This document shows, in pieces, positions 7,448 through 13,713 of a DNA stretch of 13,713 nucleotides. Within the stretch, counting starts at the first letter, position 1, and each line of letters opens with the position of its first letter. The position numbers were made by a program, and so were the translations under genes. Source of the stretch: Brevipalpus yothersi (Eukaryota > Arthropoda > Arachnida > Trombidiformes > Tenuipalpidae); contig QZCP01000535.1 of NCBI GenBank assembly GCA_003956705.1, positions 10,344-24,056 of the forward strand, read 5' to 3'. The notes below the pieces were generated by a model. That model searched no databases. It had not been told where the DNA came from and saw nothing but the letters and a program-made list of their open reading frames with translations.

Positions 7448-7678
7448 TTATTTCCACCTTACTTCTGATCTCCTCCTATCATCGTCATCATCACCATCCT
7501 CATCTTCTCCATCGAATATATGTATATACATATAATTTCCCTGATCAAATTGAATATTAACTGCTTCTTGTAATTGAAAAAATTCATTGAGAGCAATTTC
7601 TTTTCTCAACTCGAAAGCGAAAAAGAGAGCAGAATATATTTCTTCTTTCTCTTCTTCTTCTTCTTCTTTCACACACAT
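7448..7678 (-). CDS. Candidate small acidic protein ORF, unrecognised
   Basis: A 76-codon frame from ATG at 7678 (A at -3, start MCVK) to TAA. It opens with a Glu run from a GAA repeat and has a non-repetitive middle (SALFFAFELRKEIALNEFF, then QLQEAVNIQFDQGNY). It ends with an acidic stretch (DGEDEDGDDDDD) followed by RRRSEVRWK. The acidic run uses GAT, GAC, GAA and GAG mixed, which is slightly more protein-like than a pure repeat. It may equally be a degenerate GAT array. The start sits directly downstream, on the minus strand, of a (GA)13 tract. The final GAA/GTAAGG could be a splice donor. No homology is recognised, and the length is within chance for a low-GC region. Confidence 0.15.
   Translation of the reverse strand: MCVKEEEEEEKEEIYSALFFAFELRKEIALNEFFQLQEAVNIQFDQGNYMYIHIFDGEDEDGDDDDDRRRSEVRWK
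7651..7668. repeat. (CTT)n trinucleotide run
   Basis: Six CTT units on the plus strand, reading as GAA and a Glu run on the minus strand inside the acidic ORF. Confidence 0.88.
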
Positions 7679-7679
7679 T

Positions 7680-7706
7680 TTCTCTCTCTCTCTCTCTCTC
7701 TCTCTC
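7680..7706. repeat. (TC)13 microsatellite
   Basis: Twenty-seven bases of alternating TC, separated by only a few bases from the CTT run and a short CACACA. The result is a 55-base composite simple-sequence block. Confidence 0.94.
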
Positions 7707-7800
7707 GTATTCCAACTTGGAGGGATCCTTAGGCTTGTGGAGGCTTGATTTATGGGTATCAGCCTCAGAGAACGAGAAGGAATAGAAAAGTGAAAAAGAA

Positions 7801-7817
7801 AGAGAGAGAGAGAGAGA
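7801..7817. repeat. (AG)8 tract
   Basis: A short AG run 95 bases from the (TC)13 tract in opposite orientation, a third small inverted AG/CT pair. Confidence 0.85.
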
Positions 7818-7904
7818 ACATGAATCACTGGGATTCAGATGAAGAGCTTGATAATGAGAAGCTTCGCAGCATCTCTATTCCAGTTTCTCGATCTTCATCC
7901 ACCT

Positions 7905-7920
7905 TCTCTCTCTCTCTCTC
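7905..7920. repeat. (TC)8 tract
   Basis: Sixteen bases of alternating TC; with the (AG)8 tract at 7801 it forms another facing AG/CT pair with an 87-base spacer. Confidence 0.85.
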
Positions 7921-8037
7921 CTGGTGCACTTTCCCTTAACACTGAGCCAAGGAATAGCCGATGGAAGAAAAAGGGGCAAAAAACCGAATATATCCCTAAA
8001 CTATATATCTTACATCTTGAATCTTCTCTCTTTTTTT

Positions 8038-8054
8038 TCTTCTTCTTCTTCTTC
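8038..8054. repeat. (TTC)n run after oligo-T
   Basis: An oligo-T stretch followed by about five TTC units. On the minus strand it reads as a lysine run in a long but unsupported frame. Confidence 0.85.
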
Positions 8055-8265
8055 CACTTCTTCATATGTGGAGGCCCATCAGCATCACTGGTGTCGGCAC
8101 GCTTGTAGCTATTTTGCCCTCTATCTTGGCTTCTCACACAAGCTTCCGGATTTCGTTGCCCTCTAGCTTTACGAGACGTCAGGGTTTCTCTCTCTTTCAA
8201 TCTTTCTCTTCTGGGTTTCTCATCGTAATTTATAGTCTCACTTTTCACATTCGCCCATGGAAGAT

Positions 8266-8283
8266 GAGAGAGAGAGAGAGAGA
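8266..8283. repeat. (GA)9 tract
   Basis: Eighteen bases of alternating GA, lying near the point where plus-strand composition flips from pyrimidine-rich to purine-rich. Confidence 0.88.
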
Positions 8284-9095
8284 AAGAGTAGAATTCTGTT
8301 TGCATGTGAGAAGGCGGATGAAGTGGGTGTTAGATGCGGAAAGTAAATGAATAGATCCTTCACACTGCCACTGGATTTTGCAAGGTGCTTTATTGTCGAC
8401 TGGAAACATTTTATCTAGATCGCTGGACACGATATGTTGTAACTTTTAAAGGGGGACCAAAGTTGCTGGTGGTTAAAAAAGGGTGAAGATTGTTGGGTGT
8501 TGGAAGATAAATTCTTTCGATGCTGGAGAGAGAGAGATAGAAATAAAATTCATTACATTTTGGTTCCGATAATGAAGGGGTTTTCACGTGGAGGAATGTG
8601 AAGAGGTATCAGAAGGGAAATGATTTTGATGAGATGAGACGAGAAGTTGATAGGACTGAGAGAAAATTAATAGCAAAATTTGTGCTCAAGATGCCGAGAT
8701 AAGGTTGTAGTTGTAACATTAATGAATAGAATAAGAATACCAAAAAGCTTCCCCAGGTAGATGCATTCATGATGTATACCAGAATACAATGAACAATATT
8801 ATGGACAAAACAGGTGAAAAAGAGTATCAAATATTGTTACAAAATTGAATGGATGAAGTGATGAGGCTAGTGAAGATGATAAAACTGTTGTGAGAGCAAA
8901 AAAAAGAGAGAGGAGGAAGAGAGTTAATTCATCATGTGTCTGACTATGATTCTTGGCCATTAATTTTGCAAGCCTTGCCCTTGTTAACACCGATGAAGAA
9001 AAGAGAATATGAAATCCTTAGATGCTGAGATGAGAGGATTGAAGGTGAGGTTGTATGTATACCCATAAAGAATAAGGCATAGAGAAAAAAAGCCC
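8284..9095. other. Purine-rich, C-poor spacer, no gene seen
   Basis: The plus strand is rich in G and A and conspicuously poor in C, especially 8440-8720, the mirror image of the CT-rich sequence to its left. A CACGTG E-box is present at 8585-8590, but no gene is apparent. Minus-strand frames of 60-73 codons are hydrophobic because the complement is T-rich. Confidence 0.5.
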
Positions 9096-9133
9096 ATGAT
9101 GATGATTCCTTCTGGAAGATGCTTGAATGGTGC

Positions 9134-9151
9134 TGATGATGATCATCATCA
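9134..9151. repeat. 18-bp perfect palindrome of GAT/ATC words
   Basis: TGATGATGATCATCATCA is its own reverse complement: three GAT units facing three ATC units around a central GATC. It is a short inverted GAT microsatellite, analogous in form to the facing AG/CT pairs. Confidence 0.85.
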
Positions 9152-9341
9152 TATTCCAATTCTCACTAGTCGAAAGCCGCGGTTCTTGTTGATTGCCGTA
9201 TCAACTTTATCGCTTTTCCAGTCTTTATTGGGTATTCACGAAATATATATATGTATATATCTACACCATGCATTTATATTCTTCTGGTAAGAAAGATCTC
9301 ATGATTTGTTTAGCTTGAAGGGGTTTTCTCTTTCAAAATAA

Positions 9342-9344
<3 letters not shown>

Positions 9345-9387
<43 letters not shown>
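9345..9387. repeat. (GA)21 microsatellite
   Basis: Forty-three uninterrupted bases of alternating GA in AT-rich surroundings. The left flank AAGAT and right flank GAACAG are unique in the window. Confidence 0.97.
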
Positions 9388-9390
<3 letters not shown>

Positions 9391-9632
9391 CAGTTTTACA
9401 AGATTATTAAACATTATTAAATTCATCCTCTTTCTTTCTCCATAAAATTCATTCATAGATTGCCTCTAAGGTAACGAATGAAGATGAACGCTTATTAATA
9501 TGCACATCCGATTATTTCTTTTTTAATACATAATATCGTCATGATCATCCCATTCTGTTAAAAACTTTAGAAAAGGTAGAGGCAACATCATAATAACAGG
9601 CAGCGGGCAGCTAGAAAAAAAGGGCAAAAAGG
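9388..9632. other. AT-rich spacer, no gene seen
   Basis: AT-rich sequence without long open frames or long simple repeats. GTTAAAAACTTTAG near 9558 and an oligo-A run at 9615-9621 are the only local features. Confidence 0.5.
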
Positions 9633-9660
9633 CAGGTAATATTCAAGTGATTATTACCTG
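9633..9660. repeat. Inverted repeat CAGGTAATA...TATTACCTG
   Basis: A perfect 9-bp inverted repeat with a 10-base loop. Each arm carries CAGGTAA, which resembles both a splice donor and an E-box-like CAGGTA. It could be a dyad site or a hairpin if transcribed. The stem is AU-rich at its loop end, so stability is modest. Confidence 0.7.
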
Positions 9661-10377
9661 GACTCTTTAAAAATGAGCAATAAAGTGGCCACGGGAGTGG
9701 TGAATATGACTGATAGAAGTGAAAAAAGAAGAGAAAAAGTTACACACACACACACACACACAGATACACTCATGCAGCTTCATCATGGCTTCATCAGAAA
9801 TTCTTCCCACACCGTTTTGAATTCTTCCAATCTGGATGTATTCTGATAGTATCTTCGAAATTTTTTTTCAAGCTTCCAGAAAGAGAAATCACCGTTTAAT
9901 ATGCATACCCATACACTGTAAAGTGCGTTTGGACACACATATGTTTATTCCAATAACGTTTGGAACCAATTTTTTTGTCAAAGCCATTGGAAAATCTTCA
10001 CATATCCCCGAAAATTTTACATGACCCAAAAAATCAGCATGATACAGCTTTCAGCTTGTCCAATTGTAGATTCCAGATCACATTGCTCGTCCTTTTTTCT
10101 GCTACTACTGCTACTAGTGTCCTTTCCACTGGAAAAGTCTGTGGGTCCTACAGACGATAACCAGGCCACAGGGCAGCCATCAGTTCAACAGTATGAACTG
10201 AAACTTTACCGTGTAATTGGAATATGATACTCGACATACTCTCTGAATTGGCTTCCGTTTGGTTGAGAAAAGAGAGACACAGAGAAACCGAAAGCCGCTC
10301 TCTTTTGCAAAAGAGATTTTCTCTCAAAAGTGACCACAAACTGGGCAAGTGAACAAGTCCCTTCTGATCTTCACATC
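9661..10377. other. Spacer of balanced composition, no gene called
   Basis: It has an (AC)10 tract at 9742-9762 and a CTACTACTGCTACTAG patch at 10100-10115. A plus-strand 68-codon frame from 10021 is hydrophobic through the CTA/CTG patch but starts in a poor context. A minus-strand frame (10438-10148, 96 codons, GAAATGG start context) overlaps and has a VCVSMCVCVCG segment from (AC)n. Neither is recognised. Confidence 0.45.
9742..9762. repeat. (AC)10 microsatellite
   Basis: Twenty-one bases of alternating AC, followed by GATACACTCATGCAG. The ACACTCATRCA flank is similar to those after the (AC)n tracts at 559 and 4563. Confidence 0.94.
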
Positions 10378-10395
10378 CACACACACACACACACA
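10378..10395. repeat. (CA)9 microsatellite
   Basis: Eighteen bases of alternating CA, followed by TAGAGACACACACAA. A second interrupted CA patch lies at 10501-10521. Confidence 0.9.
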
Positions 10396-10555
10396 TAGAG
10401 ACACACACAATTCGGTAGCACACAAGATGAGAGGCCATTTCCTTGTCACTATTGACCACTATGGATGCATCCGAATTGAAGTCGGAATGATCTATCGTCA
10501 CTCACACACATACACACACACTGGAATGGTCACAGCTAACCGCTCATGGCCATGT

Positions 10556-10572
10556 TCTCTCTCTCTCTCTCT
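10556..10572. repeat. (TC)8 tract
   Basis: Seventeen bases of alternating TC, the only CT run in a roughly 2-kb part of the window that is otherwise dominated by AC repeats. Confidence 0.88.
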
Positions 10573-10778
10573 GTATTCCTGCCATGTCTATCCATGTGGG
10601 TATTTGGTGACCTATGGACCGGGTCCGAAACGCTTTCTTCACTGATTGCTTCTTTTGTTTTCCTCTCATCCGTTTCCATTCCTTAATCGTCCAGCTCCTC
10701 CTATTTCGTCTCCATGGCCATTTTTCGCATCCAGAACCAAAAATTCGGAGCCTTGTTGACCAATCTTGAGAAAAATTT
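10573..10778. other. GC-richer spacer, no gene called
   Basis: Includes the GGACC-G-GGTCC palindrome at 10616-10626 and a CCATGGCCA patch. A minus-strand frame ending at 10666 is open for about 48 codons and includes SEFLVLDAKNGHGDEIGGAG, but it has no ATG and no convincing acceptor, so it is not called. Confidence 0.45.
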
Positions 10779-10791
10779 TCCCCTTTGACCT
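10779..10791 (-). promoter_or_regulatory. DR1-type nuclear receptor motif (minus strand)
   Basis: On the minus strand this reads AGGTCA-A-AGGGGA: one perfect half-site, a one-base spacer and a second half-site with two changes. It shares the GTCAAAGG core with the DR1 at 603-615. Its significance is uncertain, since the second half-site is weak. Confidence 0.25.
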
Positions 10792-11542
10792 TTCTTCTTT
10801 GCCCTCAACACATACTCACACACACATATATGCACACAATCCTATGGCCCATCTAGTGTCCCACAGCAATGGGGTCTGAATGGTGGAGAGGACAAAATAC
10901 GTCGGCTTCACGAGAAACTCAACTTCTTAACTTCGATTTTAGACCCATTTATTGTATGTGTGTGGTTTTTGTGGACCACAATTTGTTACGCTTCAACATA
11001 ATTCATTGGCCTGGTTTTCCGTTTTACTCGCCAAAGTGATTGGAAAAAAGATTCTTACTGGACTCTGGATGCTGTGTGTGTGTATATGGTGTTATCTACT
11101 AGGTTCTTATGAGAGAGAATTTTGAGTCGATGACTTTGTGATTGAATTCTTGTGGCCCAAAGTACTGGGTAAATGGGTACATACGTATGTTTGTGTGTAT
11201 GTGTCTCTGAATTGGAGCACATAGAAAAGAGTTGCTATCGATATATTTGATCTAATCCTTTTAGCAGTCATCTTCTTGAGCTAATTGGACAGGATTAGAA
11301 CGGAAAGAATAAGAAGAGGCAAAAGTGAAAGTAGTAACTAAAGCCTTTTTCCTTCCACTTTCCGGTATTCTTTTCCTCTCTCTCTTTTCGCCTCTCCAGT
11401 AAGCCATAAGCCAGCAGCTATGGGACTGAGAAGCTTAAATTTCCCATAGGATAGGGGCCAATAGAACAATCTATGTATAAATATACATACATATATGTTT
11501 GAGGTCAAGCTAACGAAACGGTAACAGGCAAGTGGAGCCCAG

Positions 11543-11548
<6 letters not shown>
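10792..11548. other. Spacer with GT/AC flecks, no gene seen
   Basis: Mixed composition with CA patches at 10818-10826, GT patches at 10955-10963 and 11071-11083, and TATG/ATAC words around 11477-11495. The CT-rich patch at 11376-11397 is the only AG/CT run. No open frame is supported. Confidence 0.5.

Positions 11549-11577
<29 letters not shown>
11549..11577. repeat. (AG)14 microsatellite
   Basis: Twenty-nine bases of alternating AG. With the CT tract at 11811 it forms another facing AG/CT pair, 233 bases apart. Confidence 0.95.
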
Positions 11578-11582
<5 letters not shown>

Positions 11583-11806
11583 TTGGAAGGATAATCTTTG
11601 ACCACAAGGATTTTGGAAAGGATCAAACAGTGTGAAAGCTATAATTATTTGCTCTTTTCTTTTCCTCTATTTTAACCCTTTTCTTCACAATTATTTTGGA
11701 AGGAAAGTTTTCCTTACTTTTCCTCTGTGTCACCACCAAAAGTCTCTCCTCATACATACTCATCAAACAGAGTAACTTTTGCTTCGAGGAATGTTTCCTT
11801 CCTCTA

Positions 11807-11810
<4 letters not shown>

Positions 11811-11845
<35 letters not shown>
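11811..11845. repeat. (TC)17 microsatellite
   Basis: Thirty-five bases of alternating TC, preceded by CTATCTG and followed by TTGGGTTTGTG. It produces overlapping SLSLSL frames on the plus strand that are artefacts. Confidence 0.96.
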
Positions 11846-11848
<3 letters not shown>

Positions 11849-12303
11849 GGTTTGTGTACCATAGACTTTTGGTCAACCATTTGCTCACACCTCGAGCTTT
11901 ATGTCTTAGCTTTTTACTTAATCACTTTGCTCTCTGTAATGACCTCTCTGTCTTTCTGCTTCAAACTCATAGCTGTTATCCTCCTCGAGTGAGGAAATGT
12001 CCTAAAACTATCTAAAACTTCCGTGATATGATCTTTGGTGGATCAAATTTTTCGTTTTCACAATGACATTCTGGGTTATCTTAAATTCATGTATGGAGAA
12101 TTCAAAATTTCAAATTATTTTCGAAATTAACAAGTTAGCTGAGTGAAGTCAAAAATTTTTCAAGTTCCAAAAAATCTCATTTCTCATTCTCTGTCGATGA
12201 TCATCTTTCATATTCACACTCTGAAACTATTTGTACATTTCACAGTGTCCACCTTATTCCCTCCTTTTCCTTCCTCCACTTTCTGTTGACCATTTTGCTA
12301 TAC
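11846..12303. other. AT-rich low-repeat spacer, no gene seen
   Basis: Free of dinucleotide arrays after 11845. From about 12010 to 12190 it is rich in AAATTT, TTTTC and GAAA words, with small self-complementary stretches such as AAATTTCAAATT. Only very short frames are present. If the minus-strand CCAAT/TATA cluster on its right is a promoter, this would be its transcribed side. Confidence 0.5.
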
Positions 12304-12360
12304 TTTATACTTATCATGCTCCACACGATTGGCCATAATTGTAATCATGATGATTGGCCA
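12304..12360 (-). promoter_or_regulatory. Candidate minus-strand promoter: two CCAAT boxes and a TATA box
   Basis: On the minus strand, GGCCAATCA (12360-12352) and GGCCAATCG (12335-12327) both match the NF-Y consensus RRCCAATSR. They start 25 bases apart and lie just upstream of GTATAAAGTA (TATAAA at 12309-12304). That order and spacing resemble a classical Pol II promoter reading leftward. Between the CCAAT boxes is the imperfect dyad AATCAT-G-ATGATT. No long ORF follows: the first ATG frames on the minus strand end within about 20 codons, so any product would be a spliced or non-coding transcript. Confidence 0.28.
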
Positions 12361-12670
12361 CGAGAGAGAACAGAGAGAGTAGATAGATAGTAGAGAATAC
12401 GAGAATGCCTTTTGATTATACACTTGTGATACCCTAAAATTATCCGGTGAGCGGGCACGAAAGAGGCTGGAAAAAAAGAAGACACACATAGATAGTGAAA
12501 AGAGAATAAGAGAGAGAGAACTGTTATTCACAATCATTGGAATAGAGCAAAATAGCTTGGAATAGGAGAAGAGAGAGGAGGAAAAATAGACTATCCTCAA
12601 TCTCAAACGATGTCCCCCGCCTCCCCCTACTTCTAAACCTATGATTTATGCTAACTAGACACCTCTCACG
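12361..12670. other. Purine-rich spacer, no gene seen
   Basis: GAGA-flecked, purine-rich plus strand to about 12595, then a short C-rich patch (12612-12631) that is the most GC-rich run in this part. No coding frame is supported. Confidence 0.5.
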
Positions 12671-12711
12671 CCAATGGCAGGGCCTGTTTTCTGACAGGCA
12701 CGCGGCATTGG
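12671..12711. other. Two-stage hairpin (CCAATG/CATTGG and GCCTGT/ACAGGC)
   Basis: Outer arms CCAATG (12671-12676) and CATTGG (12706-12711) enclose inner arms GCCTGT (12682-12687) and ACAGGC (12694-12699) around a TTTCTG loop. The internal loop is nearly symmetrical, 5 bases against 6. The element is GC-rich in AT-rich surroundings. It is too short and too interrupted for a typical pre-microRNA and does not match the histone 3' stem-loop. Functional status is unknown. Confidence 0.5.
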
Positions 12712-12738
12712 ATATTTCGGCAATACTAGCAACTAGAA

Positions 12739-12766
12739 GAGAGAGAGAGAGAGAGAAGAAGAAGAA
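12739..12766. repeat. Compound (GA)9(GAA)n
   Basis: About eighteen bases of GA pass into three or four GAA units, another compound purine microsatellite. Confidence 0.9.
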
Positions 12767-12931
12767 GGAATACATACACACGATATTCAAATGAGTTTCG
12801 AGAATTTCTCACGAGCACGATGCTTATGAAGAGCGAGAGAGCTGGTGCAGAGGGTATGATTTAGGCAAGCTGGCAGCTCGGATTATGAGATGGCTTGAAA
12901 TATGCTTTAATATTTGAATAGTGTAAATATC

Positions 12932-12934
<3 letters not shown>

Positions 12935-12977
<43 letters not shown>
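12935..12977. repeat. (GA)21 microsatellite
   Basis: Forty-three uninterrupted bases of alternating GA, identical in length to the tract at 9345-9387 but with unrelated flanks. Confidence 0.97.
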
Positions 12978-12979
<2 letters not shown>

Positions 12980-12991
12980 CACTCCTTGTGG

Positions 12992-13019
12992 ATCTTTCAT
13001 CTTCTCTCTCATGAAAGAT
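12992..13019. repeat. Inverted repeat ATCTTTCAT...ATGAAAGAT
   Basis: A perfect 9-bp inverted repeat around a CT-rich 10-base loop, just downstream of the (GA)21 tract. It may form a small hairpin in RNA. No T- or A-run suggests a defined terminator. Confidence 0.65.
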
Positions 13020-13050
13020 TTGAATAAATTGAAGGGCGAAAGAGAAGAGA

Positions 13051-13066
13051 GAAGAAGAAGAAGAAG
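13051..13066. repeat. (GAA)5 run
   Basis: Five GAA units on the purine-rich plus strand. Confidence 0.88.
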
Positions 13067-13677
13067 TAGAAAAGAAAAAGATTGAAATCATTTCATCACC
13101 ATTGATATACCTTCTTCGGTGGATATTTTTATAAATATATATTCTTTCTATTTCATCATCTCTCATGGCTACCAACCACTGTTTTACATGATGGTATTGT
13201 TGATCGATTGATTGCAATTGGAATGAGAGGATGAAAAAGTGTATTTGTGTGTATATATATATATGAGTAAGGAAGAAAAAGAAGAAGTGATCATACATCC
13301 AGAGTGTGTATATCAACAGAATGTGAATTGTGTTTGCATGCGGTCAATGAAAATAAAAGATTCCAGATAATTGCTTCTCTCACCTTTTTCACGTAATCAA
13401 AACCATGTAATCATGCTTAATGATGGATGAGGAAGAAGTGATGGTAGTAGTAATAGTATGTACTGTAGCCAGTAGTAAGAGAAAGCAAAAGAAAAAAAAA
13501 CGAAAAAAAAAATTTGGTATCCAAAAAAAGCTAAAAGTAAAGCAAGAGGCCCGAAAGATGAGAGGTTCACCTCATATTCCGACTGTGATTCTGATTGAAA
13601 AAAAAGAAGAAGAAAATTTTTTTGATCCTCTCAAATTCATTTCGTTTCCAAATCATCATTTCATGATCATTCCAAGT

Positions 13678-13682
<5 letters not shown>
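13067..13682. other. Purine-rich spacer, no gene seen
   Basis: AT-rich with a (TA)6 run at 13252-13264, GTAGTAGTAATAGTA words at 13444-13458 and oligo-A runs at 13491-13512. A minus-strand frame here is driven by TATA and poly-A runs and is not called. Confidence 0.5.

Positions 13683-13713
<31 letters not shown>
13683..13713. repeat. Terminal (GA)n tract
   Basis: Thirty-one bases of alternating GA run to the last base. Like the left end, the window stops inside the repeat, so the true length is unknown. Confidence 0.97.

Noticed and set aside
7895..8305. A 136-codon minus-strand frame with a basic, protein-like middle (ARGQRNPEACVRSQDRGQNS)
   Set aside because: It is bounded by CT-derived SLSLSL and REREREGG ends and contains a lysine run from a TTC repeat. 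Plus-strand frames of 80-94 codons are open over the same GC-richer patch, so openness here is not strand-specific evidence.
9096..9286. Plus-strand frame ending at a strong donor CTG/GTAAGA (9286)
   Set aside because: The start MMMIPSG lies in a degenerate GAT patch and the end is TA-repeat-derived (EIYICIYLHH). The donor is good, but no downstream acceptor or exon is evident. It is worth a glance in RNA-seq only.
10148..10438. Minus-strand 96-codon frame with GAAATGG start context, ending HTVELMAALWPGYRL
   Set aside because: It has a VCVSMCVCVCG segment from an (AC)n tract and no domain, and overlapping plus-strand frames are also open. An upstream extension relies on a non-ATG start.
12682..12699. 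GCCTGT-TTTCTG-ACAGGC as a histone mRNA 3' stem-loop
   Set aside because: The histone element has a 4-base loop and a conserved GGCYCUUUUCAGRGCC pattern. This one has a 6-base loop and different arms, and there is no histone gene nearby.
12671..12711. Hairpin as a microRNA precursor
   Set aside because: The total paired length is 12 bp with a large internal loop, and the flanks do not extend the stem. A Dicer/Drosha substrate normally needs a stem of about 22 bp or more.
1573..13713. GA/CT tracts as tails of a dispersed mobile element
   Set aside because: I compared the immediate flanks of the long tracts by eye and found no shared sequence, target-site duplication or element body. They look like independent microsatellites.
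1..13713. CRISPR array, rRNA operon, prophage or bacterial defence system
   Set aside because: No regularly spaced direct repeats with unique spacers, no rRNA-like conserved words and no prokaryotic gene organisation are present; the repeats are simple dinucleotides.

Overview
This window looks like anonymous, microsatellite-saturated nuclear DNA from a eukaryote. It is AT-rich by eye. There are no bacterial-style gene blocks, no Shine-Dalgarno-led operons and no rRNA, tRNA, CRISPR or recognisable transposon. Both ends lie inside (GA)n tracts (1-60 and 13683-13713), which is what an assembly contig broken at unresolvable microsatellites looks like. Dense (AG/CT)n with many (AC/GT)n tracts would suit several arthropod genomes, among others. 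I cannot name the organism from the sequence.

Layout. Positions 1-1000 are purine-rich on the plus strand and contain a GGA-rich block and two DR1 nuclear-receptor-type motifs flanking an (AC)n tract. The stretch 1000-2300 is mixed and holds the best gene candidate: a two-exon minus-strand reading frame (2272-2222, then 1933-1769) with an excellent start context and a perfect CAG/GTAAGT donor. About 2160-8260 is strongly pyrimidine-rich on the plus strand. It has long (CT)n tracts at 2661, 3327, 5496, 6541 and 7680, and a head-to-head (AG)n...(CT)n pair at 5415-5535 that forms a perfect 39-bp inverted repeat. The same stretch contains a TATA box followed by a short plus-strand ORF (4836-5120) and an acidic minus-strand ORF (7448-7678). 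About 8260-9130 flips to purine-rich and C-poor. The stretch 9130-12300 is mixed, richer in (AC)n, with fewer and shorter AG/CT tracts and another DR1 motif. From 12360 to the end it is purine-rich again.

Most reading frames longer than 60 codons are produced by the microsatellites themselves, giving RERERE, SLSLSL or THTHTH runs, and are not genes. None of the three coding candidates kept here has a recognised domain; all are low confidence and would stand or fall on transcript and conservation data. The clearest facts in the sequence are structural: tract density, strand-switching composition, inverted tract pairs, perfect palindromes, and a compact CCAAT/CCAAT/TATA cluster on the minus strand near 12.3 kb. 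I see no operon or pathway and did not find a convincing new biological system.
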